Below are positions 32,399 through 43,459 of a stretch of 64,000 bases of DNA, in pieces. The DNA is taken from contig OX123182.2 of the NCBI GenBank assembly GCA_944739405.2, forward strand, positions 18,363,326 through 18,427,325, read 5' to 3'. Numbering within the stretch: the first letter of the stretch is position 1; every line of letters begins with the position of its first letter. Origin of the DNA: Euclidia mi. Lineage: Eukaryota > Arthropoda > Insecta > Lepidoptera > Erebidae. Below the pieces are notes generated by a model, which was not told the origin of the DNA, ran no database searches, and saw only the letters and a list, made by a program, of their open reading frames with translations. The position numbers were made by a program, and so were the translations under genes.

Positions 32399-32523
32399 AT
32401 ATTCGAATTATAGATAGATCTGTAGATTTTAGATTCGTTTTTGACAGTTTTTGACATAAGCTTCATACATAATATGTCAAACACGAATCTAAAATCTACA
32501 GATCTATCTATAGTTCGAATATT
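32399..32523. mobile_element. Palindromic MITE, copy 1
   Basis: Outer arms 'atattcgaattatagataga' and its near-complement, inner arms 'tctgtagattttagattcg' and 'cgaatctaaaatctacaga', around a short centre. Nearly the whole 125 bp folds into one hairpin. A copy at 33650-33776 is almost the same; diverged relatives lie at 36000-36100 and 36325-36440. Confidence 0.7.
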
Positions 32524-33221
32524 TAAAATGGCCGTTAGCGATAAGGCCGCGAAGATATCTATAGTCCGTGCCACGAGAACATAGACTTTTTGTTAACAAA
32601 GAATTTCTACTAAGTAACTTAGCGACAGTTCTGTCAAAAACAAATAATCTCAAATCCAATGAGCGCAACGGTACATAGATATGTGTCATTGGAAAGTAAT
32701 ATGTCAATTGATCGGGTATTTATCGATATATGCGCTATCGTGCGTGTTTTGTGGTACTGGAAGATGTCAGATGCCTGGAACGTCAACATTTTGCTTTAAT
32801 CCATTAAAATGTTGCATTCATTGGCTTAGCGGGCATTTATCAGAGGATAAAAAAATATTTTTATATGTCAAGAAGAGGTAAGTTTAAAGTTTAATGCAAG
32901 TTTATGGTGTCGCAACGCTCGTCTTGCGGCCGAAATCTCGAAAGAGCGGGTGCAGAAATACAGATGGCAAAAAATAAATAGCGTCTTATGACGAAGGTTA
33001 CCACAAATGTTATTTTACCGTAACTTTTTATGGATTTTGTTTAAGTTCATTCTGACGTTTTCATTCATGCACAACGTAAAATCTCCATACTTAGAAATTT
33101 TATTGCGATATACAAGCTAGTTGTCTGTATTAATATTCGTTTGTGGTCAATTTCTTAATATTGTAGGATAGCTTAGCTATTTTCAGCAAATGATTTATTG
33201 CCTATGATTAAAAAATTCAAG

Positions 33222-33285
33222 TCAATAATAGAGTACCATGTTTGTTCTCTATCATTGGCATACATACATGGTACTCTATTATTGA
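33222..33285. repeat. 20-bp perfect inverted repeat
   Basis: 'tcaataatagagtaccatgt' at 33222-33241 and its exact complement at 33266-33285, with a 24-nt loop. Confidence 0.85.
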
Positions 33286-33649
33286 TATGCAATTACGGAA
33301 TAACTAAACTTGAATTTACGTGTTAAAAAACACAAAACGATAAGAAAATTCATGAAAATTCTTCCGGAAAATTCGACCACTCTAACACAAAATCAGATAT
33401 GTTTATTTTCATAAAATATATAATTTTTGAACATTCGGAAAGTCATAGATAATAATTTGATATAAGAAATATAAATTAAAATATCAATAGCATAAATGAG
33501 CATTGTAAAAAAATTACCGTTCAAAAATTATGAAAGTTCACTAAAGCATAAAATCTAAACACACAAATGTTTGAAACAAAGGTTGTGAAGCCCTGTTAGG
33601 GTGTTAAGCAATATTCGATCTTCTCGTGGCACCAACTATCTACGGAATT

Positions 33650-33776
33650 CAATATTCGAAATATGGATAGATCTGTAGATTTTAGATTCGTTTTTGACAG
33701 TTTTTGACATAAGCTCCATACAAAATATGTCAAACACGAATCTAAAATCTACAGATCTATCTATAGTTCGAATATT
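33650..33776. mobile_element. Palindromic MITE, copy 2
   Basis: Same hairpin as 32399-32523. It is followed after about 23 bp by a minus-strand Helitron; the same order occurs at 36325-36641. Confidence 0.7.
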
Positions 33777-33799
33777 GAAAATGGCCGTATATCTACACA

Positions 33800-34005
33800 C
33801 TAGAAGACGCCAGCAGCTACGCCTGCATTTTTTTAAATTTACCCGTTTTGGCCGATCCCGTGGGAATTTCGGGAAATCCCTTCTTAGTGCACCCCTACGG
33901 TCCCCAAGGAACATACATGCCAAATTTCAGCTTCCTGCGCCCAATAGTTTCGGCTGTAGCGTGTCTGTCAGTCAGTCAGTAACGCAAGGATTTTATATAT
34001 TAAGA
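33800..34005 (-). mobile_element. Helitron family A, minus copy
   Basis: On the plus strand it starts CTAGAAGACGCC and ends TTAAGA before T, so on its own strand it runs TC...CTAG, inserted between A (33799) and T (34006). Contains 'ccttcttagtgcacccctac' and 'tttcagcttcctgcgcccaa'. The 111-codon plus frame (33694-34029) crosses the MITE and Helitron and is not a gene. Confidence 0.85.
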
Positions 34006-34019
34006 TTTGTTTTGCGAAC

Positions 34020-35920
34020 TCGTAAGTAATCATCTAAATGTGGTTTTTATAAGCTGTTTAAATCACCCTGTGACCGAAGTGCATAAATGACCAATAAATA
34101 TTGACTTTGACAAATTTTTCAGTGGTTTGACTGAAGGTAAATATGACTTCGTCTTGCCTGTCTCTAAAGGCCCGTTCACATTTACCATATTTTTTTTAAC
34201 ATATACAGACACGCGCCATTTCATTTTAACTTGCTAGTTAAGTTCACCATCAACTTCACAGCTGATACTTCTTAAATAGTTCCTACAGCATCATAACTCC
34301 CTAGCACATATAGTTTGATGTCCGTCATAAACCTGAAAAAAGTTTTTTTATCACTTCACTTGCGCTTTTCTGGGCATCAAGTTTTACGATGTAACTATTC
34401 TGCGATGCGTTTATAAAAAACTAAGCAGATATTTACTTGGTCTTAAAAACGGAGTACCTTAACGATTATGCAGTCTTCTGTCACATTGGTTTACATTACC
34501 GCTTTTCTGTAAAGGGGGGCTTCCGTGTTTGATAGCGACTTCATGGATCATAAACTCTCATATTTTTTCTTTATAGATGCTGTTACGTGTCGTAAACTTC
34601 AACAGGAAGACACCTCATGTATGCTAAATATCTATAGAGAGTTTTCATAAGATGTAATTCTGCTTTTATTTTCAAAATAATTGTTAAGTTTATGATATGT
34701 TTAAGGGCAACTGCCGTCTAGTTTATTTAACGCATGGCATAATATACTCCGAATGCAAAATATATTAGTAAATATAACAAAATTTTAGCGCATCAAAACA
34801 TTCAACTAAAAAAGTTGGATGTAAGTTGAACTTGTACGTTTAGCAAAGAAGATTCTTAAATTCTCCACTATACGTTATTTAGTGATTAAAAGCATCGTTA
34901 CTTAGCTTTTTCATGGAAAAATGGAGAGTTGTAGTACTAATAATCGATAGTTCAACCGGTAAACCGAGTTGATTTTTTGAGGTAGTGGGTTCATGTTCTG
35001 TCACATAGTGTTGACTTTTAAAGCTTATTCCTTTACAAAACTGAAAAACTATTCAGTATAAAGGTCTTAGCGACATCATTTAGCTACTCTTGTTCTATTT
35101 TACATGACAGAGTTAAGATTGTTTGACCATCGGTTTACTGTTTCATGTTTTTTTTCTCGAGAAAAAACCAAATAAATTTTCAATTGACTGGATTTTATTT
35201 CGCCTTCCCTTGATTTCGCCTTCCCTTTCCATTTTTATTTCCATTTTCAGAGAAGGCCGACTTTCGCCAAAATAGTGTGAGACAAAGAAATTTCATTTCA
35301 ATATGGAATCTTGAAACTTTTCTAAATAAATTTACCGCCTTGACGGCGGTATATATCTTCATTCATAAATAAAGAAGACAATGTCCACGTGCAAAAATTC
35401 GCAGACGTATTAAATATGTACGCGTCTTAAACCGTTCACCTTTATACTTTTACGGTGACAAAAAATATAGAAAAAGCCACATAATGGGGGAAACAATATT
35501 GAATAACATATGATTAGCGACCACTGACAAAATATCTTCCTCCCCCCTCTCTGGTGACAGAAAATGCAGGAAGAATATTCCAAACGTAGAAAGCCTGGGA
35601 GGTCATGTTACATTAGCCACGAAAAGTCTGCCAGCGCACGTGGAGTATAAGATATATAGTCTTTGCAAGTTTACAAAACCTGTCTCTTATTTGTTTCCTT
35701 CGTGTCCTGTGTTGTGTGTTTTCTATAGTAATTTGATATATTAATGACGGAAAACGTTGTTACTGTCGGGAAATAAGAGGGGACCGTTTTTTATTATACG
35801 TAGAATCGTATTCTTTGTTTACACGGGCCTGGTAACAGGCCTCGTAAGTAGCGAAAGGATAATTTCTTCGGATAAAACATCTGTAGTGACATAAATAATA
35901 GCAGTCCTATTAGTAGAATA
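34020..35920 (+). repeat. ~1.9-kb duplicated block, copy A (empty site)
   Basis: Similar in order to 48960-51620 in direct orientation. Shared landmarks: 'cgcgccatttca', 'tttgatgtccgtcataaacc', 'gaaaaagtttttttatc'-type words, 'ttggtcttaaaaacggagta', 'cacatagtgttgacttttaa', 'cgcagacgtattaaatatgt', 'atatattaatgacggaaaac'. Neither copy has a long frame. A TATA-like 'gtataagatatatag' followed by 'ctcttatttgtttccttcgt' is kept in both. Copy A has the uninterrupted TTAA (34732-34735). Upstream 31920-32030 also matches 48780-48895, so homology once began farther left. Confidence 0.75.
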
Positions 35921-36324
35921 TTCATTTATATACGAGAGATATTCATTTAACTGAAATAGTATATAAATTCATATTTAAATAGTACCATTTACGGCTGGAC
36001 CCAATATTTGATCTATCCATGGATTTGGCTACTAGATATAAATATTTAAAATCTTTTGTATGGGGCTCATGTCAAATATGTATATTTTGTAGCCTGCCGT
36101 TAGATATTCACATAGTGCAACCAAAAACGCAGACATTTCAATGGCTGTCGTGATCTCTAATGGCACGTCACAGTTTTGACACACGTATGCATGCAGAAAC
36201 AGACGTCAGTTCAAATGTTGACGTTCCATCTGACGCCTCGGGCGTTCGTTGAGATGAATCTCATGTGAGTTCGTTATACTGAATGCAGTTTTGTTTCAAT
36301 TTTAATTCAGTTAATTCGCATTCA

Positions 36325-36445
36325 ATATTCGAGCTATCCATTTGTTTTACAGAATTCAGATCCAATATATATCCAAAATTATACGTTGCATACAAAATAT
36401 GTCAAACATGTATCTAAACTACATGGATAGATCGAAGAAACCGGC
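36325..36445. mobile_element. Palindromic MITE, diverged copy
   Basis: 'caatattcgagctatcca', 'acaaaatatgtcaaacatgt' and 'tggatagatcgaa' correspond to outer parts and centre of the MITE at 33650. The arms no longer pair well. Confidence 0.5.
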
Positions 36446-36459
36446 CGTTATATATCAAA

Positions 36460-36641
36460 CTAGAGAATGCCCACGGCTACGCCTGCAATATTTTTTAATT
36501 TACCCGATCCCATGGGTATTTCGGGAAATCCCTTTTTAGTGCACCCCTATGGTCCCATTTATGCCAAATTTCAGCTTCCTGCGCCCAATAGTTTCGGCTG
36601 TCAGTCAGTAAGTAACGCAAGGATTTTATATATTAAAAAGA
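36460..36641 (-). mobile_element. Helitron family A, minus copy
   Basis: Plus-strand start CTAGAGAATGCCC and end AAAAAGA before T; contains 'atcccatgggtatttcggga' and 'tttcagcttcctgcgcccaa'. About 20 bp shorter than the full copy because of internal deletions. Confidence 0.8.
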
Positions 36642-37498
36642 TAATAATAAAGGATTTATTTTTATGCTATTAGATTTATTTGAAATGCAGTATTTTCGGT
36701 TCTTAAAAAGATACTTCCGTTGATTCGAATTTGATACCTTCTGCATGGTTTTGCGTTAGTATTTCCACTAGACTTTTGCTGTTTTTAAGAATTACTCACA
36801 GTGTTCAAAATTATATTCTATTTCTATCCTTTAAAATGCAAGCAGCAAAACCTATATTTATTTAATGTTCATTCTCACAATAATAGAGGCATGTATGCAT
36901 TGGAAGAGACATGTAGCAAACACCTAGACGGTGCGGTTTTAAAGAACAACCTTTACTACGGGCTGGGGACTGTTTGCTCGCTACAATATGGAAGCGCACA
37001 GCGACGGCCAAAGCAATACATACTCACGTTTTACTGTATTAAAACTTGCATAGCCTTTCGTAATAATGTATGAGTTCCAGTATTTTATGTTAAAGTAAGT
37101 CTTCTTTAGGGATCGTTAAGCTGGCACGTAATATTTAAATAGAATATAACTTTTGCACTTTCTTGGAACTGGTATTTATGTTAGGAAGTATTTTATATAA
37201 TTCTTGAATATGTGTTTAGATTCATGAAGAGAATATACACGTTTTGAAACTTTGGATGGATTTGTTTGAAGTAATAGTGACAATAGAAAAAACGTAGTTT
37301 AGATTAAAACGGATTATGGTAACCACAGTAGCGGTAGATAAATTAGAAGAAAATTTAAAACGATCTGACATCATCACAAGAACAAATAATATGTCAAATT
37401 TCGGTATGTGTAGAACTACTATTATTTAAAAAATTTAACCTGGTTCACCAAAATGTTGAATGCGAAATAAATACCACATAGCGTACATCAGCCGGCTT

Positions 37499-37640
37499 AT
37501 CTATATTATAAAATTCTCGTGTCCCAGTGTTAGTTAAACACTCCTCCGATACGGCTGGACCGATTTGTATGATATTTTGTATGTATATTCGGTAAGTCTG
37601 AGAATCGGTCGCAATCTATTTTTCAAACTCCCAAGTCAGA
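37499..37640 (+). mobile_element. Helitron-like 5' fragment (second type)
   Basis: Starts 'tctatattataaaattctcg', then 'tcctccgatacggctggacc', 'atgtatattcggtaagtctg'. This is the opening half of another common lepidopteran Helitron type. Related words at 38095-38130 and 38700-38740 ('ctcctc', 'ggctggaccaatttgta'). Confidence 0.55.
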
Positions 37641-37724
37641 AGGGTGGCCAGCCCAAAAAAATATTTTTTATTTTTTGATTTTTTTTTAATATTTTTATTT
37701 TTTTATGGTATGGCAGTCAATAGT

Positions 37725-37965
37725 TGTCCGTGTGGTGACGGATTAAGAATACGGAATATCACCACCCCATATCATCCCATGGGTGTCGTAAGAGCCGACA
37801 GAGGGAGCATATTATGCAGAGAACAGCACTGTAAGAGAAGGAAAACTTAAAACAAACCCTATACCAACCCGTTTGGCCAGCGTGGTATTGTAGGCCAATT
37901 CCTCCTTTCAAAGGAGAGGCCTAGTCCAGCAGTGGACTGTTAAAGGCTGATGATGATGATATGGT
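37725..37965 (+). repeat. LINE-derived 3' end with TGATGA tail, copy 2
   Basis: Near-identical to 2680-2935, ending 'aggctgatgatgatgat'. High identity implies a recent common source. Confidence 0.65.
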
Positions 37966-38135
37966 ATGGCAGTATAAAAATCTTAATTTTCACCCCTTTA
38001 TCATCAACTTTTACTTTTTTATAGCCATATTAGTAATTTCATCTTATCGCTAGATCAGTAATCAGCGCTAGGCGCATACCGGCGTCAAAAAAAATCGCTA
38101 GTCACACTCCTCGGCAACGGCTGGACCAATTTGTA

Positions 38136-38410
38136 CATACATACATACATATAAAGTCTCACGCCTATATCCCCCAAGAGGTAGGCAGAGGTAGGCAGAG
38201 GTATTATTTACTACACCCAATTTTCGCCAGATTTATTTTAGTCCAACATAATAGAGGGCGAACCTATTGCCGTACCAAGCACATTACCAGACTCCGTGCT
38301 GCGACTGAGAATTACCTTACGGAAAGACCCAATAACACTTTGCCGAACCCGGATCGAACCCGAGACCTCCCAATCTCACACGCATATGCCGCGATACCAA
38401 CGTGGTTCTC
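38136..38410 (-). mobile_element. tRNA-headed SINE
   Basis: CATA tail, 'tcccccaagaggtaggcaga' with a 10-bp duplication ('ggtaggcaga' twice), 'tccgtgctgcgactgagaat', box B complement 'cggatcgaacccgaga'. Same family as 25346-25615. Confidence 0.75.
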
Positions 38411-38786
38411 AGGACCAATTTGTATGCAGTTTTATACTTATATTGAGCTTCTGTCGTTATCTATTTTTCAAACCCCTAAGTCAAGCGTGGCCCAACCCAA
38501 ACATCGTTGTTTTATTTCGTGCTAATTCTTTTTTATTTTTTATGATGTGGCATGAACAAATACATTGTATGTATTTTCACATTTTTATCATCAACCCCTA
38601 TTATGAATAGCCATATTGGTAATTTAATCAAATCACTAGGTCAGTTATCAGCGCCAGGCGCATACTAGTGTCAAAAAAGATCGTGTCGCAACGTTAGTCA
38701 CAATACTCCTCCGAAAGGGCTTGGCGGATTTGTATGCAATTTTTATTTGCCTTACTACATAGGTACTTACTTTGCAAACGCCTCAG

Positions 38787-38857
38787 ACAAAATATAATAA
38801 CAATTTTTGGGTTGGACAACTATTAGTTGTCCAACTCAAATATTGTTATTATTTTGT
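38787..38857. repeat. 71-bp hairpin with ~34-bp arms
   Basis: 'acaaaatataataacaattt', continuing 'ttgggttggacaacta', faces 'tagttgtccaactcaaa' and 'tattgttattattttgt'. Few mismatches and essentially no loop. Confidence 0.85.
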
Positions 38858-39139
38858 GAACAATTTATTTTTATTCTGTGGCATAAAAAACATACGCATA
38901 ACTTTCAGTCATTTTTCACTAAAATCTTTTTTTAGGGTTCCGTAGCCAATTATGGCAGGGACCCCTATATATTCGCCATGTGTATCCGTCTGTCTACCCA
39001 TATGACTCAGCCATTTTATTCCAAAACTATTGAGACTACATATTTGAAAATTCTTTAGGTATACTTCACAATGTGTATACAAAAACTAAAAAGAAGGAAT
39101 AACGTGAAACAATTATTTTTCATCGTTCATATACTATAC

Positions 39140-39420
39140 TAAATGAGGAGATCCGCAGGCGTACCGAAGTCACCGATATAGCTCTCGGAATAGCCAGGCT
39201 GAAGTGCAATGGGCAGGGCACATAGCTCGAAGAACCGATGGCCGTTGGGACAGGCGGGTTATAGAGTGGCGACCACGTACCGGACGACGCAGCAGGGGTG
39301 GAACGACGATCTGGTTAAGATCGCGGGAAGCGGTTGGATGCGGGCAGCTCAAAACCAGTTTGTGTGGAGAACCTTGGGGGAGGTCTATTTCCAGCAATGG
39401 ACGTCTCTAGGCTGACATCC
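39140..39420 (+). pseudogene. RTE-type LINE C-terminus, frameshifted
   Basis: One frame gives 'QWAGHIARRTDGRWDRRVIE' and 'WRPRTGRRSRGG', the next gives 'DDLVKIAGSGWMRAAQNQF' and 'WRTLGEVYFQQWTSLG' before TGA. These motifs (GHIAR, W.DDL.K.AG..W...A, W..LGEAYVQQW) are characteristic of the end of RTE-like LINE ORFs in Lepidoptera. A single frameshift near 39303 separates them. Confidence 0.8.
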
Positions 39421-40134
39421 TTTGTTCCCAGTAGTACTACTGAACAGTTCTACCGTAGGACTAATGGGACTATTTTTTTTTGGAACTAGTGAGAACATTA
39501 TTTCTCAATAGTTCTACTACATTTTATTTTAGAGAAAAATATTCTAAATTACCAAAAACATATAAACATAATAGAATCTGTGAAATTTCTGTATTATTTT
39601 AATATTATTTTCTCGTTATACAATTATCTACTTAATCATTACCTATAGCTTTATATACCTAGAATAACAAAATTAACATAATATTAATAAAAAATCTTAT
39701 TCTATTACTTTTAATTAATAAATTATGGTCATGTTAGTTAAATAATAATTTAATATTTTGAGGGTAGGTAGAAAATGCATCGCCCCTAATACTTGACAGA
39801 TTGCATAAGCAATAGTTGTGGTTTCGATTTATTTAAATGTAATGGTCGTTTTAAAATGAATAGTGAAGATATCCAAATAATTAAAAGGGACCGAGGGAAA
39901 GTTTTGTTGCTATCGGGGTTTCAATTTTATGAACAACGAGTATATAAAAGTGGGAATAGCAAGTGGAGATGCAAAAAATACAAAACTTTGAAGTGTGCTG
40001 GAGCTGAATGCGGTAAGCTTTTACATAATGCTATCATGTCCATACTAAGCACATCAATATCGCGAAGTGGGAGTATTTATCGACATAATTATATCAATCT
40101 TTTTTTAGGACCAAAACCAAATATTGCGATCTAA

Positions 40135-40439
40135 GTGCGGTTTCAGATTAGTGTTTTATACGCGCGTATAAGCTCGTTTTTGGAAGCGCATGTAGGCGCG
40201 TATAGGCGCGCCTTTTGGCACACGCGCAACTCGTACGAGCGTTGACGCGCTTCTAAGCTCGTATAACCACGAGCCGTCAAAATCCATGTTGACACTGACA
40301 AGACGTCACTACCGTTTCGAGCGAACACGCCCGTTTACGTGAGTCTGGTTTTTTGAAGCGTGTAATGTAGCGCGCGTGTAAGCGCGTATGCTAAAACGAC
40401 CGTATACGCGCAGAAAAATACGCTAATCTGAAACCGCCC
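40135..40439. mobile_element. PIF/Harbinger-like MITE, copy 2, inside the MULE gene
   Basis: 305 bp with ends GTGCGGTTTCAGATTAG and CTAATCTGAAACCGCCC; inverted relative to the copy at 3309. The right flank is TTA (40440-40442), the left TAA (40132-40134), so the target duplication is either mutated or not exact. Confidence 0.8.
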
Positions 40440-41323
40440 TTAGTCTCACTGCACACAATGCGTACCAAGCGAAAATCAGAATGTTATTGATGTAATTATT
40501 AATAACTCCTGTGAAGACGTAGCTCAGGGGAGGGAACCAGCACAAAGGGTTTACAATAGAGGATTGTCAAGTATAAAAATAGGGGGCTATATTTAACCGT
40601 GAATGAACCTGTTCCTGAATTCTCAAAAAAAGTCATTAATTTACAGACGTAGAAATAAAATAGCGGGTGTAAAAAAAAACAAATACCAAATGTGTCGAAG
40701 AAGTTGAAGTACCCTGTCAGTTTAATGATTTTTTACTTGCTGATTATTATAATAATCGTATGAGAATTATATTATTTTGTTCAGAAAATGCAAGAGAGCA
40801 CATGAAAAAAGTAAGGCATTTCTTTATAGATGGGACTTATAAAGCCTGTCCCTCACCATTTAAACAACTGTATAGTATTCACGGTGATATTGGCAGTAAC
40901 ATCAACCAAACAAATATAATACCGTTGCTATATATATTCATGTCCCACCAAACTAAAGAGGCCTATTCAGTTCTTTTTAATTTAATAAAGTCCCAGATTC
41001 CAGAGTGGTGCCCACAAAAAGTTACGATTTATTTTGAAGAATCTGTGATCAGGGTACTATCTAAGACGAAAATAGAAATTTAAGGATGTCAGTACCATTT
41101 TTCCAATAGTATATGGCGTAAGGCAAAAGCATTAGGCTTAAATAAGAAGAATTCAGACAAAAGAATCATACATTTATGCACCAAGCTTCCATTTTTGCCA
41201 GAAACCCAAGTAGATATAGGATGGCAGTATATAAAAACAGAAATAATAGAACAAACGGATGCATGGAAAACCTTTCAACAATATTTTGAAAGCTACTGGA
41301 TGAAAGAACATTTTATTAAAATA

Positions 41324-41531
41324 CTAGAGGACGCCAGCAGCTACGCCTGCATTTTTTTTAATTTACCCGTTTTGGCCGATCCCGTGGGAATTTCGGGTAT
41401 TATCCATTCGTAGTGCACCCCTACGGTTCCCAAGGAACATACATGCCAAATTTCAGCTTCCTGCGCCCAATAGTTTCGGCTGTAGCGTGTCTGTCAGTCA
41501 GTCAGTAACGCAAGGATTTTATATATTAAGA
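41324..41531 (-). mobile_element. Helitron family A inserted precisely in the MULE gene
   Basis: CTAG at 41324-41327 and GA at 41530-41531 (TC on its own strand). Host A is 41323 and host T is 41532. Skipping the element lets the MULE frame run on without any added or lost base, so there is no target duplication. This is direct support that family A is a Helitron. Confidence 0.92.
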
Positions 41532-41917
41532 TGGTGTATATACGAGGAACGTCACCGCACAAATAATAGCGTCGAAGGATGGCACCACAAAATAAATAAC
41601 GAAATAAACAAAAACGAAGGAAATTTGTTAGGATTATTGCACATTCTGTATGATGACTCATTACTATCATCATTACGTAGTTATAGGCAACATAATTTTC
41701 CTTCGTCTTCACAATCGAAAAGACGCAAAACGCATTATATTGATGCAGATGATTTTATTATAAATGCGCAGATGCAACTAGTAAGCGGCGATATCAGTGT
41801 TGGGCATTTCCTGGAAAAGATAAGAAAAAAAATAACCATTGGATTTTTAATAGGGAATACAAACCATAATTCTTAAGTAGGGACCTATTTTTAAATTATG
41901 GTCTTTATTTCTTTTAG

Positions 41918-42115
41918 GGTGCACAGGGTTCCCACCAAGAACTTTGGGTCCCAAGCCAAACTCACCTGCAAGTGGTGCACCTGCCGATCAACGGACGAGG
42001 CTCTGGCAAACAAAATATCCCGATAAGCAGCAATAGGCTCGCCACCTATTACGTGGGATCTCTCTGCCTACCCCTTCGGGGAAACAGGCGTGAGTCTATG
42101 TATGTATGTATATAC
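41918..42115 (+). mobile_element. SINE with alternative head, copy 1
   Basis: Head 'gggtgcacagggttcccacc', 'ctcacctgcaagtggtgcac', 'caacggacgaggctctggca', then the common 3' part 'tctgcctaccccttcgggga', 'caggcgtgagtctatgtatg'. The head differs from the tRNA-Asp-like head although the tail is the same. Confidence 0.75.
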
Positions 42116-42544
42116 TTTCGGGGTGTTTATAGATCTTTGAAAATTAAATAGAGGTTTCTAAAACCATCGTTTCTCAAAGTCAGTTGTTTGAAAGATGGAC
42201 GCCTCCAAAGTGTGTGTGCCGCCTCCTCGAAATTTTAAAGTACGAAACTGACATACCTGGAGAAAATATGTATACTTACAAACATTCTGGAAAACAAAGC
42301 TATTATTGATGGTGAAAAAGTGGTAGTGATATTTGATGTTCGATGCAGATAATGGCTATGTTCAGTTGATACCTTTACTACGGAACCCTTCATGGGCGAG
42401 TCAGACTTGCACTTGATTTAATTATTTAATAGCCAAATTTGTAATTTTATCATATCACTAGATCAGTTATCTGCCCCTATCACTCATATACCACGTCCGC
42501 ATATTCTTACAATAAGTTAGTTTTTTATTTATATATTTATTTAT

Positions 42545-42900
42545 AGACTCACGCCTGTATCGCCGAAGGGGTGTAATATTACACCCAAATTAAGATTAAC
42601 GTACGAATTTTATTAGGTATTGTAAATATATATTATACTAGATTAAACCGCTGTTATACCCGCGTTAATTTAAAGGCTACTGCTCCGCCCCCGTGGCTCA
42701 AAACGTGATGTTATAAAGCCTATAGCCTTCCTCGATAAACGGACTATCACACTGAAATAATTTTCAAATCGGACCAGTAGTTTCTGAGATTAGCGCGTTC
42801 AACCAAACAAACATGTTTTTCTCTCGGCTGTATCCCCGAAGGGGTAGGCAGAGGTGTAATATGACACCCACATTTCGTCATGAATTTATTGGCCTTTTAT
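42545..42900 (-). mobile_element. Lep1-like Helitron copy flanked by SINE tail pieces
   Basis: SINE tail pieces lie at 42545-42590 ('actcacgcctgtatcgccga') and 42825-42890 ('tatccccgaaggggtaggca'). Between them 42642-42815 is a minus Lep1-like copy with CTAG near 42643, 'ctactgctccgcccccgtgg', 'cctcgataaacggactatca', 'cagtagtttctgagattagc'. The layout suggests a Helitron inside a SINE or recombination between two such composites. Confidence 0.55.
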
Positions 42901-43100
42901 CTATGGTAATAGGCGGCAAGCGAGCAGACGGATCGCCTGATGGTAAGCAATTACCGCTGCCCATGGACACAAGCAACACCACAGAAGTCACAAGTGCGTT
43001 GCCGCCCCTTTAGGTTGGGAAAAAGGATAGGATGAGGAGTGGGATGAGGGAGAAGGAATAGTGGATAGAGGGACTCTCACTCACCGAACGAAGCGCAACA
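42895..43100 (+). repeat. Dispersed lepidopteran repeat fragment
   Basis: 'taggcggcaagcgagcagac', 'gatcgcctgatggtaagcaa', 'gctgcccatggacacaagca', 'ttgccgcccctttaggttgg', then a purine-rich run. The purine-rich end resembles 6465-6530. The 66-codon frame 42813-43013 is within repeats. Confidence 0.5.
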
Positions 43101-43180
43101 GTTTAGGTACCGTTACTTTACGTCGATTTTCTGTGAGAGGGTAGTACTTCCCCGGTCGAGCCGGCCCATTCACGCTGAAA

Positions 43181-43459
43181 TCAGCAAGGCTCTACAACCT
43201 GTTGGTCCCACGTATCTGAGAGGATCCTAATGGATCGTTCTCTTACCTCACGTGCCATGATTGCTGTGGCAGCTAGGATTATGCCAAAACATTCGGCCTG
43301 GCAGACCGTGTTGTAGGCTCCCAGCGGTGCTGCGATCATGATGTTTATTAGGTCCTCGGAGAATACTCCTGAACCCGTACCTGTATCCGTTTTGGACCCA
43401 TCTGTGAAGATCGTGAGCTCGTTGTGGTTAACTGCTCCTTCGTGTAGGTCCTCGTACAG
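43181..43459 (-). pseudogene. LINE RNase H domain relic
   Basis: On the minus strand an open stretch of about 90 codons with no ATG at its start reads 'ELTIFTDGSKTDTGTGSGV' (first Asp), 'APLGAYNTVCQAECFGIILA' (the Glu) and 'RSIRILSD' (the next Asp), the D-E-D order of the RNase H domain in R1/I/Jockey-type LINEs. After 'SD' the frame shifts; a downstream piece ('CRALLISA') lies in another frame toward 43165. A duplicate of 'ctgaaatcagcaaggctcta' occurs at 43679. Confidence 0.75.

Larger units (their letters stand above)
39856..41876 (+). pseudogene. FLYWCH zinc-finger / MULE-type transposase gene, dead and twice interrupted
   Basis: An ATG at 39856 opens a FLYWCH-like finger ('LLLSGFQFYEQR', 'KWRCKKYKTLKC'). 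A MITE (40135-40439) follows. From about 40690 the MULE core reads 'FFIDGTYKACPSPFKQLYSI' (first catalytic Asp in DGT), 'IIPLLYIFMS', 'VTIYFEES' where family members have a DFE-type motif (Asp replaced by Tyr), a TAA at about 41081, then 'GCQYHFSNSIWRKAKALGL' with the C..H motif. A Helitron splits it at 41324-41531, after which 'ERHRTNNSVEGWHHKINNEI' follows. The last frame ends at 41876. It is a decayed Mutator-like DNA transposon. Confidence 0.8.

Noticed and set aside
34020..35920. LTR pair: the two 1.9-kb blocks as LTRs of one giant element
   Set aside because: No TG...CA ends, no primer site or polypurine tract near the blocks, and homology continues irregularly upstream of both.
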